Assembly: GCA_000514715.1 (NCBI GenBank)
Contig: KI911459.1
Span: 677,594 to 741,593, forward strand
Length of the DNA: 64,000 bases
Direction of reading: 5' to 3'
DNA from: Streptomyces sp. CNH099
GTDB taxonomy: Bacteria > Actinomycetota > Actinomycetes > Streptomycetales > Streptomycetaceae
This document shows, piece after piece, positions 42,753 through 51,677 of the stretch. Both the position numbers and the translations under genes were made by a program. Every line of letters starts with the position of its first letter. Within the stretch, counting starts at the first letter, position 1. The notes under the pieces were generated by a model. That model made no database searches and had not been told where the DNA came from. It saw only the letters and a program-made list of their open reading frames with translations.

Positions 42753-45098
42753 CTACCCGCCCCGCACGCGCACCGGCAGGTCCGGCTCCGAGCCGTCCTC
42801 GCGCCGCACCGACGTACCGCCCGACCAGCGCGTGACGTACCGCTCCAGCCGGGGCGCCGTCCAGCCGTCGCCGTCGTCCCGTACGACCACGCCGCCGCCC
42901 GTGACGCCGGGCGCCGGGGCCCAGACCTCCAGCTCCGTGCCGCCGTCCGGGCCCGCCACCGGCAGCACCGCGCCCGCCCGGGCCAGTACCGGCACCCGGG
43001 CCAGCGGCGCGTCCAGCTCCACCGTGCCCGGGCCCCTGAGGTCGCGGCCCGTCGCCGTGTCGTACCAGCGCCCCGCCGGCAGCCGCACCGCCCGCCGCCG
43101 CACCCCCGCGGCCAGCACCGGCGCCACCAGCAGCGCGTCGCCGAGCAGAAAGGCGTCCGCGGTCTCGCGCAGCGCCCGGTCCGCCGGGTCGTACCACCAC
43201 ACCGGGCGCACGTACGGCGCGCCGGTGCGCTCCGCGAGCCGGGCCAGCGTCGCCAGGTAGGGCCGCAGCCGCTCCCGCTCGCGCAGCGCCGCACCCGCGT
43301 GCTCCAGCACCTCGGGCCGGGACTCCCACGGCTCGCGCCGCCCCGCGTCGTACGCGCCGTGCGTACGGAACAGCGGCAGGTACGCGCCGAGCTGCAGCCG
43401 GCGCAGATACAGCTCCGGCTCCGGCCGGCCGCCGGACCCGCCGGCGTCCGGGCCCGCGTACGGCACCCCGCAGAGCCCGAGGCCGAGGACGAGCGCCAGC
43501 GACGCGGACAGCCCGGGCCAGCCGGCGGCCGCGTCGCCGGACCAGGTGCCGCCGTAGCGCTGCAGTCCCGCCCAGCCGGAGCGGGAGCACAGGAACGGGC
43601 GGCGGTCGGGCTGCAGGCTGGTCAGCGCCCCGTACGCGGCGCGGGCCATGAGCAGGGCGTAGACGTTGTGCGCCTCGCGGTGGTCGCCGCCGCGGCCCTC
43701 CAGGGCGTGCCGGGCGGAGCGCGGCAGGGCCGTGTCGCCGAAGGCGGCGAAGGGAGCGAAGGAAGCCGGCTCGTTCATGTCGTGCCAGAAGCCGGTGAAG
43801 CCCTGCTGCAGCCGCTCCGCGTAGAGCCCGCCCCACCACTTGCGCGCCCGCGGGTCGGTGAAGTCGGGGAAGAGCGCGGTGCCCGGCCGCGCCACGCCGT
43901 GGACGGGCCGGCCGCGCGCGTCCCGGACGAACGCGTCGGCGGCCACGCCGGCGTCGTGCACCGGGTAGCCCGGCTCGGCCCGCACGCCCGGGTCGACGAC
44001 CGAGACCATGCGCACGCCGTCGGCGGCCAGCTCGCGGGCCAGCCGGGGCAGGCCGGGGTAACGCTGCGCGTCGGCGGTGAAGACGCGGTGGCCGTCGAGG
44101 TGGTCGGCGCCGAGGTGCACCGCCGCCAGCGGCAGGCCGCGCTCGCGGTAGCCGCGCACCACCCGGCGTACGCCCTCGGCGCCGCCGAGGTCCCGGCCGG
44201 CGTGCTGGTGGCCCAGCGCCCAGCCCGGCGGGACGGCGGGGGAGCCGGTGAGCGCCGCCCAGCTCTGCAGGACGCGGGCCGGGGTGCCGGCCATCACCCA
44301 GTAGCGCAGGGGGCCGCCGTCCATGCGCACCTCGATGCGCCCGGTGCGGTCGTGGCCGGAGCCGGCGCCCTCCGCACCGCGGCACAGCTCGACGCTGCCG
44401 TCCCAGGAGTTGTCGTGGAAGAGCAGATGGCAGCCGGCGTCGGCGACGACGAACTGCAGCGGCATGGTCAGCGACAGCGGTTCGTCACCGGGGGCGGACG
44501 CGCCACCGGGCGCGCTGTTCCACAGGCGGTAGCTGCCGTCGGGCAGGGAGGGGCCCGCCGAGCGGGCGCCGAGGCCGAAGAACCGGGCGTCCGGGGCGAC
44601 GTGCGCGCGCTGCACCCAGCGCCGTACGCCGTCGCCCGCGCTCTCGGGGGCGTCCGCGCCGTCCGGGGTCTCCCACCAGCGCGGCGGCTGCTCCCGGCGC
44701 AGTACCACGCCGGCCGGCGTACGCACCTCCACCGCCCCGCGCCGCGACACCGCGATCGTGACCCGCTCCGACACCACCCGCCAGCCGCCGCCCGCGGCGT
44801 CCGGCTCCAGCGCCACCCGCGCGTCGGTCTCCGGCCCGCGGGCGAGCGCGTACGACGGCTCCGGCTCCGCGCCGTCCCAGCCGCAGAACACCGCGCCCGC
44901 CGTCGTCACGCGCAGCTGCAGCGTGGAGCGGGCGAAGCGGACCAGGCCCCCGCCGGGCGCCGGTTCGGCCGCGACCGCGGGCCCCGGCACCCGGGCCCGC
45001 TCCACGCGGCGGCGGGGGAGCGCGGCGGCGTCGGCCCGCCGGTTCCGCACGGCGGCGCGCACCGCGCGGGCACGCCGGGGAAGGGCGGAGGGATCCAT
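42753..45098 (-). CDS. GH31 family alpha-glucosidase-like enzyme
   Basis: 781 residues from ATG 45098, no signal peptide. An N-terminal beta-sandwich (about 50-270) precedes the (beta/alpha)8 barrel (about 290-640) and C-terminal beta domains. The nucleophile is Asp in GFWHDMNEPASF; the acid/base is Asp in GGTWSGDAAAGW; CSRSGWAGLQRYG is a family block. In the usual LDIDYMDG block the sequence is LGADHLDG, so the first conserved Asp is Gly while the substrate-binding second Asp is kept. Retaining hydrolysis of alpha-glucosides or xylosides is expected. It diverges from the acetoacetyl-CoA synthetase gene across a 256-base region in which I see no firm promoter. Confidence 0.9.
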   Translation of the reverse strand: MDPSALPRRARAVRAAVRNRRADAAALPRRRVERARVPGPAVAAEPAPGGGLVRFARSTLQLRVTTAGAVFCGWDGAEPEPSYALARGPETDARVALEPDAAGGGWRVVSERVTIAVSRRGAVEVRTPAGVVLRREQPPRWWETPDGADAPESAGDGVRRWVQRAHVAPDARFFGLGARSAGPSLPDGSYRLWNSAPGGASAPGDEPLSLTMPLQFVVADAGCHLLFHDNSWDGSVELCRGAEGAGSGHDRTGRIEVRMDGGPLRYWVMAGTPARVLQSWAALTGSPAVPPGWALGHQHAGRDLGGAEGVRRVVRGYRERGLPLAAVHLGADHLDGHRVFTADAQRYPGLPRLARELAADGVRMVSVVDPGVRAEPGYPVHDAGVAADAFVRDARGRPVHGVARPGTALFPDFTDPRARKWWGGLYAERLQQGFTGFWHDMNEPASFAPFAAFGDTALPRSARHALEGRGGDHREAHNVYALLMARAAYGALTSLQPDRRPFLCSRSGWAGLQRYGGTWSGDAAAGWPGLSASLALVLGLGLCGVPYAGPDAGGSGGRPEPELYLRRLQLGAYLPLFRTHGAYDAGRREPWESRPEVLEHAGAALRERERLRPYLATLARLAERTGAPYVRPVWWYDPADRALRETADAFLLGDALLVAPVLAAGVRRRAVRLPAGRWYDTATGRDLRGPGTVELDAPLARVPVLARAGAVLPVAGPDGGTELEVWAPAPGVTGGGVVVRDDGDGWTAPRLERYVTRWSGGTSVRREDGSEPDLPVRVRGG

Positions 45099-45354
45099 GC
45101 TGATCAGCCTGCCACCGCCCCTCTCGGTGAGCGAGAGAGTTCAACCGCTGTTCACCGGGAGTGCGGCCGCGCGCCCCCTGGCCCGCCGTACGGGGGTGCG
45201 GGCGGGCCGTACTGGTGCCGCATTCGATCACGTGGCATCGTCTCCCCGGGGCACCGGCCACCCCTCGCCGGGCGCTCCCCGAGCGCCGCGGCCGCCCGAC
45301 CGGGCCGGCGGCGGCGCGCACCTCATGCGGATGCCGTACCCCGGGAGTCACGCC

Positions 45355-47481
45355 ATGCCGAGCCAGTCGCCCACAGAACCGACCGCGCCGTCCGCGCCGC
45401 CGCAGCCGCCCCCCGCGCTGTGGCGGCCCGGGCCGGAGCGCGTCGAGCAGGCGCAGCTGACCCGCTTCCACCGCTGGGCCGCCGAGCACCACGGCGCGCC
45501 GGCCCCCGTGCCCGGCGACCCGGAGGCGGGCTACGCGGCGCTGCACCGCTGGTCGGTGGCGCCGGACGGCGGCCTGGCACGGTTCTGGCAGGCCGCGGCG
45601 GAGTGGTTCGGCGTCCGGTTCTCCAGCCCGTACGAGACGGTCCTCGCGGACGCCGCGATGCCGGGCGCCCGCTGGTTCCCCGGGGCGCGGCTCAACTACG
45701 CCGAGCACGCGCTGCGCCACGACGTCGGCGACGGGGAGGGTGCCGGCGACGGGGAGGGTGCCGGCGATGGGGAGGGTGTCGGCGACGGGGAAGGTGCCGG
45801 CGGCCCGGCGCTGCTGCACGTCGCCGAGGGCGCCGAGCCGCGGCCCGTCGGCCGGGCGGAGCTGCGGGCGCAGGTCGGCTCGCTGGCGGCGGAGCTGCGC
45901 CGGCTCGGGGTACGGCCCGGGGACCGGGTGGGCGCGTACCTGCCGAACATCCCGCAGGCCGTCGTCGCGCTGCTGGCCACCGCCGCCGTGGGCGCCGTGT
46001 GGACCTCCTGCTCCCCGGACTTCGGCGCCCGCAGCGTCCTCGACCGCTTCCGCCAGGTGGAGCCGGTGGTGCTCGTCACCGTCGACGGCTACCGCTACGG
46101 CGGCAAGGAGCACGACCGCCGCGAGACCGTCGCCGAACTGCGCCGCGAACTGCCCAGCCTGCGCGCGGTCGTGCACGTCCCGCTGCTGGGCACCGCGCCG
46201 CCCGCCGGCGCGCTGGAGTGGGACGCGCTGGTGGCGACCGGCGCGGAACCGGTCTTCGAGCAGGTGCCGTTCGACCACCCGCTGTGGGTGCTGTACTCCT
46301 CCGGCACCACCGGCCTGCCCAAGGCGATCGTGCAGTCCCAGGGCGGCATCCTGCTGGAGCACCTCAAGCAGCTCGCCCTGCACTGCGACCTCGGCCCGGA
46401 CGACCGCTTCTTCTGGTACACGTCCACCGGCTGGATGATGTGGAACTTCCTCGTCTCCGGCCTGCTGGTGGGCGCGACCGTGATCACCTACGACGGCAGC
46501 CCGGGCCACCCGGACGTGGCGGGGCAGTGGCGGGTCGCCGAGCGCACGGGGGCGACGTTCTTCGGCACCTCCGCGGCGTACGTCATGGCCTGCCGCAAGG
46601 CGGACGTGCACCCGGGCCGCGACCTCGACCTGGCGCGGGTGCGCTGCGTGGCCACGACGGGCTCGCCGCTGCCGCCGGACGGCTTCCGGTGGATCCACGA
46701 CGAGTTCCACCGGGAGGGGCCGGGGGAGGCGCCGGGCGGGTCGGACATGTGGATCGCGTCGGTCAGCGGCGGCACGGACGTGTGCAGCTGCTTCGCCGGC
46801 GCGGTGCCGACGCTGCCGGTGCACGTCGGCGAGCTGCAGGCGGCCGGCCTGGCCACCGACCTGCAGGCCTGGGACCCGGCGGGCGAGCCGGTGACGGACG
46901 AGGTGGGCGAGCTGGTGGTGACGCAGCCGATGCCGTCGATGCCCGTGCGGTTCTGGAACGACCCGGACGGCGCACGGTACCGGGACAGCTACTTCTCGAC
47001 GTACCCCGGCGTCTGGCGCCACGGCGACTGGATCACGCTCACCTCCCGCGGCTCGGTCGTCATCCACGGCCGCTCCGACTCGACGCTGAACCGGCAGGGC
47101 GTGCGGATGGGGTCCGCGGACATCTACGAGGTGGTCGAGCGGCTGCCGGAGGTGCGGGAGTCGCTGGTGATCGGCGTGGAGGAGCCGGACGGCGGGTACT
47201 GGATGCCGCTCTTCGTCCAGCTGGCGCCCGGCGCGCGGCTGGACGACGCGCTGCGGGCCCGCATCCGCGACGCGCTCCGCAAGCAGCTGTCGCCGCGGCA
47301 CGTGCCGGACGAGGTGATCGAGGTCGAGGGCGTGCCGCACACGCTGACCGGCAAGCGGCTGGAGGTGCCGGTCAAGCGGGTGCTGCAGGGCACGCCGCTG
47401 GAGAAGGCGGTCAACCCGGGGTCGGTGGACCGGGTGGAGCTGCTGCGGTTCTACGAGCGGCTGGCGCGGGACCGCGGCTGA
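45355..47481 (+). CDS. acetoacetyl-CoA synthetase (acetoacetate-CoA ligase)
   Basis: 708 residues from ATG 45355 (GGGAG eight bases upstream; ATGs at 45325 and 45331 are poorer). It activates acetoacetate to acetoacetyl-CoA with ATP, feeding ketone bodies into polyketide, PHB or isoprenoid routes. Features are WFPGARLNYAEHAL at the N-terminus, P-loop LYSSGTTGLPKAIV, TSTGWMMWNFLVSG, the family-specific SGGTDVCSCFAG, GRSDSTLNRQGVRMG and the catalytic Lys in LTGKRLEVPVKRV. A hexapeptide repeat insertion of four copies sits at about residues 125-148. As I recall, a homologous gene lies near ptsI in S. coelicolor. Confidence 0.94.
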   Translation: MPSQSPTEPTAPSAPPQPPPALWRPGPERVEQAQLTRFHRWAAEHHGAPAPVPGDPEAGYAALHRWSVAPDGGLARFWQAAAEWFGVRFSSPYETVLADAAMPGARWFPGARLNYAEHALRHDVGDGEGAGDGEGAGDGEGVGDGEGAGGPALLHVAEGAEPRPVGRAELRAQVGSLAAELRRLGVRPGDRVGAYLPNIPQAVVALLATAAVGAVWTSCSPDFGARSVLDRFRQVEPVVLVTVDGYRYGGKEHDRRETVAELRRELPSLRAVVHVPLLGTAPPAGALEWDALVATGAEPVFEQVPFDHPLWVLYSSGTTGLPKAIVQSQGGILLEHLKQLALHCDLGPDDRFFWYTSTGWMMWNFLVSGLLVGATVITYDGSPGHPDVAGQWRVAERTGATFFGTSAAYVMACRKADVHPGRDLDLARVRCVATTGSPLPPDGFRWIHDEFHREGPGEAPGGSDMWIASVSGGTDVCSCFAGAVPTLPVHVGELQAAGLATDLQAWDPAGEPVTDEVGELVVTQPMPSMPVRFWNDPDGARYRDSYFSTYPGVWRHGDWITLTSRGSVVIHGRSDSTLNRQGVRMGSADIYEVVERLPEVRESLVIGVEEPDGGYWMPLFVQLAPGARLDDALRARIRDALRKQLSPRHVPDEVIEVEGVPHTLTGKRLEVPVKRVLQGTPLEKAVNPGSVDRVELLRFYERLARDRG
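45727..45798 (+). repeat. four in-frame 18-base tandem repeats inside the acetoacetyl-CoA synthetase gene
   Basis: Units at 45727-45744, 45745-45762, 45763-45780 and 45781-45798. The first two are identical (GGCGACGGGGAGGGTGCC); the third has two changes and the fourth one. They encode GDGEGA-type hexapeptides, an acidic flexible loop in the N-terminal domain. Confidence 0.9.
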
Positions 47482-47564
47482 CGCCCGGGCGGGCCGCCGG
47501 CCGGATTGTCAGACCCCCCGACTACGGTGCGTAGTGATCGGTTGCGCTCCGTGGAGGGGGAGTC

Positions 47565-48449
47565 ATGTCGCGTACGAGGACGGATGCCCGGCTGCTGCGC
47601 CGGGAGATGCCGGGCACGGTGGGGCTGCTGGCGGATGCCGCGGACTTCGCGGCGATGCGGCGGTATCCGAGCTTTCTCTTCGACGACCACGCCGCGTATC
47701 TGCGGCAGGTGGAGGGAGTGCTGCGGGCCCGGGCCGCGCAGGGGGCGTACACGGCGGTGGCGCTCTTCGACCCGCCGGGCTTCGCGCGCTTCTGCGCGGA
47801 GCGCGGGCTGGAGGCGGACACGCCGGCGAGCCGCTGCCGGTACGTGGCGGAGGCCGCCGGCCGCGGCCCCGCCGTGCCCTACGGAGGCCAGCCGATGGAC
47901 CGGCTGGTGCCGCAGCTGCTCGACAAGGCGGCCCGCAGCCGCTCCCGCGAGCGTGCGGCGGCGCTGCTGGCGGCGGCGGGCCGCTGCGAGGACTGCGGCG
48001 AGCACCGGGCCGACGCGGCGCTGGCCCGCGCGGGCGCGGCGGTGGACGGGCTGGCGGCGGCCCTGGGGGCGGGAGCGCAGCACGTGGTGTGCACGGTCCG
48101 GGCGGCCGGCTTCCCGCTCGTCGCCGTCGCCCGCGGCGCGGAGGGCGCCGCGGACGCGCCGCCGCGGCTGCCGCCGCCGGACGCGGAGGCGCTGCGGCTG
48201 GTGCTGGCGGCGGGGATCGCCACGTCCGGCACGGGCGGTGTGGTGGCCCGCACGACGGACGGGGAGGGCGCGGAGCGGGTGCGCGGCTGGCGGCTGCGGG
48301 ACGGCTGGCCGGAGCCGCTGTCCGGCCGGGAGGTCTACGCGGCGTACTGTACGGACGCGCGAACCGGCGCCCCGCTCCCGCCGGAACGCGGCGTCGCCTA
48401 CTGCCCCGGCGTCCCCCTGCCCCGCCCCGAGCGGGGCTGCCACCGATGA
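47565..48449 (+). CDS. Streptomyces hypothetical protein with a CxxC pair
   Basis: 294 residues from ATG 47565 (GGAGGGGG four bases upstream). I recognise no family. It is Ala/Arg/Gly-rich and cytoplasmic, with FLFDDHAAYLRQVEGVLRA near residue 37, AVALFDPPGFARFC near 67, a CEDCGEH motif near 144 and alternating strand-helix to the end (GREVYAAYCTDARTGAPL). CxxC with further Cys and His could bind a metal, but spacing does not fit a standard zinc ribbon. It lies between acetoacetyl-CoA synthetase and the PTS genes, with its own upstream region of 83 bases. Confidence 0.7.
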   Translation: MSRTRTDARLLRREMPGTVGLLADAADFAAMRRYPSFLFDDHAAYLRQVEGVLRARAAQGAYTAVALFDPPGFARFCAERGLEADTPASRCRYVAEAAGRGPAVPYGGQPMDRLVPQLLDKAARSRSRERAAALLAAAGRCEDCGEHRADAALARAGAAVDGLAAALGAGAQHVVCTVRAAGFPLVAVARGAEGAADAPPRLPPPDAEALRLVLAAGIATSGTGGVVARTTDGEGAERVRGWRLRDGWPEPLSGREVYAAYCTDARTGAPLPPERGVAYCPGVPLPRPERGCHR

Positions 48450-48529
48450 CGCGGTGGCGCGCCGGCGGGGCGGGTGCGGCGGGGGCGGGTGCACCGCCCC
48501 GGCGGGCACCCCGGCCGGAGGCCGCCGCG

Positions 48530-50200
48530 CTACTCGCCGGACAGCACCGTGCGCGCCGCCTCCCGCGCCTCCTCCGCCGTGTCCGCGGCCCTCGCCGCGG
48601 ACGCCGCCCGTTCGCACTGCGCGAGCGTGTGCTTCGCCAGCGTCGCCCGCACGTACGGGATCGCCGACGCACCCATGGACAGCGAGGTCACCCCCAGCCC
48701 CGTCAGCACACACGCCAGCAGCGGATCGGAGGCCGCCTCGCCGCACACGCCGCAGCTCTTGCCCTCCGCCTTGGCGCCCTCCGCCGCGAAGGCCACGAGG
48801 TCCAGCAGCGCCGGCTGCCACGGGTCCTGCAGCCGGGACACCGCCCCCACCTCGCGGTCGGCCGCGAAGGCGTACTGCGCCAGGTCGTTGGTGCCCAGCG
48901 AGAGGAACTCGACCTCCTGCAGGATCGCCCGCGACCGCAGCGCCGCCGCCGGGATCTCCACCATGGCGCCCGCCTTCGCGGGCAGTCCGGCGTCCCGGCA
49001 GGCCGCCGCGAAGTCCGCGGCGTCCCTGCGGTCCGCCACCATCGGCGCCATCACCTCGAGGTAGACCGGCAGCCCGGCCGCCGCCTTGGACAGCGCCGTC
49101 AGCTGCGTGCGCAGCACCTCGGGGTGGGCCAGCAGCGAGCGCAGCCCGCGGACGCCGAGGGCCGGGTTCGGCTCGTCGGCGGGGGTGAGGAACTCCAGCG
49201 GCTTGTCGGCGCCCGCGTCCAGCACGCGCACGACCACCCGCCCCTCCGGGAACGCCTCCAGCACCTTGCGGTACGCCTCGACCTGCGCCTGCTCGGACGG
49301 CGCCGTGCCGCCGCCGTCCAGGAACAGGAACTCGGTGCGGAACAGGCCCACGCCCTCCGCCCCCGCCGCCACGGCCGCCGGCACGTCCGCCGGCCCGCCG
49401 ACGTTCGCCAGCAGCGGCACCTTGTGCCCGTCGGAGGTGGCCCCCGGTCCGGTGGCGGCCGCCAGCGCCGCCTTGCGCTCCGCCGCCGTCTGCTCCAGCT
49501 CCGCACGCGTGTCGGGGCCGGGCTCGACGAACACCTCCCCGGTCGACCCGTCGACGGCCACGACCGTGCCCTCGGCCAGCTCCCCGGCGCCCGGCAGCGC
49601 CACCACGGCCGGCACGCCCAGCGCGCGGGCGAGGATCGCACTGTGGCTGGTCGGCCCGCCCTCCTCGGTGACGAAGCCGAGGACCAGCGAGGGGTCGAGG
49701 AGAGCGGTGTCGGCGGGCGCCAGGTCGCGGGCGATCAGGACGTACGGCTCGTCGCTGTCCGGCACGCCGGGCATCGGCACGCCGAGCAGCCGGGCCACGA
49801 TCCGGTTGCGTACGTCGTCCAGGTCGGCGACCCGCCCGGCCATGTACTCGCCGGCTCCGGCGAGCAGCTCGCGGTACGCCGCGAAGGCGTCGTACGCGGC
49901 GCGCTCGGCGGAGGAGCCGACCGCGATCCGCCGCTCCACGTCCGCCGCCAGCTCCGGATCCTGCGCGATCATGGCCTGCGCCGTCAGCACGGCCTGCGCC
50001 TCGCCGCCGGCCAGGTTGCCGCGCGCCGTCAGGTCGGCGGCGACCGCCTCCACGGCCTTGCGCACCCGTTCCTGCTCGCGCGGTGCCTCCGCGGCGGGAA
50101 TCTGCTTCGCCGGCGGTTCGAGCACCGCCGTGCCCATGTGCCGGGCCTCGCCGATCGCCACCCCGTGGCTCACGCCGACGCCTCGCAGGGTCGTCTCCAT
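48530..50200 (-). CDS. ptsI: phosphoenolpyruvate-protein phosphotransferase, enzyme I of the PTS
   Basis: 556 residues from ATG 50200. It transfers phosphate from PEP to HPr, the first step of sugar PTS uptake. The N-terminal domain carries the active His186 in GGPTSHSAILARAL; the C-terminal PEP-binding barrel has VGLFRTEFLFLD, VVVRVLDAGADKPL, SLGTNDLAQYAFAADR and the catalytic Cys in CGVCGEAASDP. The length is slightly less than E. coli EI (575). Only GGTGA precedes the ATG; the start is fixed by the conserved METTLRGVGVSHGVAIG. It lies 85 bases after crr, the same order (mirror) I recall for S. coelicolor crr-ptsI. HPr is not in the window. Confidence 0.96.
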   Translation of the reverse strand: METTLRGVGVSHGVAIGEARHMGTAVLEPPAKQIPAAEAPREQERVRKAVEAVAADLTARGNLAGGEAQAVLTAQAMIAQDPELAADVERRIAVGSSAERAAYDAFAAYRELLAGAGEYMAGRVADLDDVRNRIVARLLGVPMPGVPDSDEPYVLIARDLAPADTALLDPSLVLGFVTEEGGPTSHSAILARALGVPAVVALPGAGELAEGTVVAVDGSTGEVFVEPGPDTRAELEQTAAERKAALAAATGPGATSDGHKVPLLANVGGPADVPAAVAAGAEGVGLFRTEFLFLDGGGTAPSEQAQVEAYRKVLEAFPEGRVVVRVLDAGADKPLEFLTPADEPNPALGVRGLRSLLAHPEVLRTQLTALSKAAAGLPVYLEVMAPMVADRRDAADFAAACRDAGLPAKAGAMVEIPAAALRSRAILQEVEFLSLGTNDLAQYAFAADREVGAVSRLQDPWQPALLDLVAFAAEGAKAEGKSCGVCGEAASDPLLACVLTGLGVTSLSMGASAIPYVRATLAKHTLAQCERAASAARAADTAEEAREAARTVLSGE

Positions 50201-50285
50201 GTCACCAGTCTTCCGCAAGTGCGCGGTGGCGTCCCGCCGCGGGTGTCGTACGCACTCGGGCCGCAGTGCCGGGGCCCGCCGGATG

Positions 50286-50735
50286 TCACCGCCAGCTGAA
50301 CAGCGGTTCGCCGACCTTGACCGCCCCACCCTGCGCCACCTCGGACAACGCGCCCTCGGCCGCCTCCAGGGCCACCACCGGCGAGATCGGTGACTTGCCG
50401 GCCTCCTCGACGGCCGCGGTGTCCCAGCGGACCACCGGCTGCCCGCGCGTCACCCGGTCGCCCTTGGCGACCAGCAGCTCGAAGCCCTCACCGGCCAGCT
50501 GCACGGTGTCGATGCCGAGGTGGGTGAGCACGCCGTGCCCGTCGTCGTCCACGACGACGAAGGCGTGCGGGTGCAGGGAGACCACCAGCCCGTCGACCGG
50601 CGCGACCGCCTCGGCGGGCCCGCGCTCGGGGTCCACCGCGGTACCGGGACCGACCATCGCCCCGGAGAAGACCGGGTCGGGTACGGCGGCGAGCCCGATG
50701 GCGCGGCCGGTGAGCGGGGACGAGACTTGAGTCAT
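50286..50735 (-). CDS. crr: glucose-type PTS EIIA component
   Basis: 149 residues from ATG 50735. Its compact EIIA-Glc fold opens SSPLTGRAIGLAAVPDPVFSG. Histidines at the active site are in LHPHAFVVV and, as phosphoacceptor, H72 in VLTHLGIDTVQL. DRVTRGQPVVRWD and VGEPLFSW close it. It receives phosphate from HPr and passes it to EIIB domains (N-acetylglucosamine permeases in Streptomyces), and can signal carbon status. It is first gene of the crr-ptsI unit and divergent from the CDP-alcohol transferase gene over 274 bases, a GC-rich stretch where no firm promoter is read. Confidence 0.94.
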   Translation of the reverse strand: MTQVSSPLTGRAIGLAAVPDPVFSGAMVGPGTAVDPERGPAEAVAPVDGLVVSLHPHAFVVVDDDGHGVLTHLGIDTVQLAGEGFELLVAKGDRVTRGQPVVRWDTAAVEEAGKSPISPVVALEAAEGALSEVAQGGAVKVGEPLFSWR

Positions 50736-51009
50736 GCCGGGGCCTTTCGGAAACAGCGGGGGGCCGGCGCCGCCCGCGTCCGTGGGGGCCGCGCCGCTCC
50801 TGAAGCCTAACCAATCGGAACTTGACGTTCCGCACCGAGTGGAGCCAACCGGGGCGCACCCCCGTCCCGCCCCCGGAGCGGCCCCCGGCCCCCGCCCCGG
50901 CCCGGCCTGCGCGCGGGCGCGGGCCCGGCGGCGGGTAAGGTCGGAACGCATCGTCGGCTCATCTGGCGGAACTGGCGGGACTGGCGGTATCGGACGGGGA
51001 GGCAGGCGG

Positions 51010-51630
51010 GTGGAGGTCCAGGAGACGGCGGCATCGGCGGACCGGATCTTCACTGTTCCCAACCTCCTCAGCATGGCCCGGCTCGTCCTGGTGCCCGTCT
51101 TCCTGTGGCTGATCCTGTGGCCCGAGTTCGGCGGCCCGAACGCGGACGGCTGGGCGCTGGCGATCCTGGCGTTCAGCGGCGTCAGCGACTATCTGGACGG
51201 CAAGCTCGCCCGGCGCTGGAACCAGGTCTCGGACCTCGGCCGCATCCTGGACCCGGCCGCCGACCGGCTCTACATCCTGGCCACGCTCGTCGGCCTGACC
51301 TGGCGGGGAATCCTGCCGCTGTGGCTGACCGTCCTGCTGCTGGCCCGCGACGCGGTCGTCGGCGCGGCCGTCTGGATGCTCGGCCGCCACGGCTACCCGC
51401 CGCCGCAGGTCAACTTCCTGGGCAAGTCCGCCACCTTCTGTCTGATGTACGCCTTCCCCCTGCTGCTCCTCAGTGACGCAAGTGGATGGCTCTCGTCACT
51501 CTCTGCTATTTTCGGATGGGCGTTCGCCGGCTGGGGTACAGCGCTGTACTGGTGGGCCGGCGGTCTCTACCTCATCCAGGTACGCCGTCTCATCCGAAGG
51601 GACGCCCGCGCGGACACCACCCCTGACTAG
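51010..51630 (+). CDS. CDP-alcohol phosphatidyltransferase
   Basis: 206 residues from GTG 51010, with GGGGAGG seven bases upstream. The signature is complete: DGKLAR, eight residues, GRILDPAAD, matching DGxxAR(x8)GxxxDxxxD with its two-metal Asp set. About five membrane segments include SMARLVLVPVFLWLILW, GWALAILAFSGVSDYL, TVLLLARDAVVGAAVWML and AFPLLLLSDASGWLSSL. It joins a CDP-diacylglycerol (or CDP-alcohol) to an alcohol in the membrane. As I recall, it corresponds to the PgsA2-like gene beside the DUF881 genes in mycobacteria, whose acceptor is not settled. It begins the conserved rightward block. Confidence 0.9.
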   Translation: MEVQETAASADRIFTVPNLLSMARLVLVPVFLWLILWPEFGGPNADGWALAILAFSGVSDYLDGKLARRWNQVSDLGRILDPAADRLYILATLVGLTWRGILPLWLTVLLLARDAVVGAAVWMLGRHGYPPPQVNFLGKSATFCLMYAFPLLLLSDASGWLSSLSAIFGWAFAGWGTALYWWAGGLYLIQVRRLIRRDARADTTPD

Positions 51631-51677
51631 GCGGCAGCCGGCATCGCCGTCTCACGCCCAAGGAGGACGCTTCCGAT

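Noticed and set aside
45099..45354. Promoter pair between GH31 and acetoacetyl-CoA synthetase
   Set aside because: The 256-base region must contain promoters, but no -35/-10 pair with good spacing could be read, so none is annotated.
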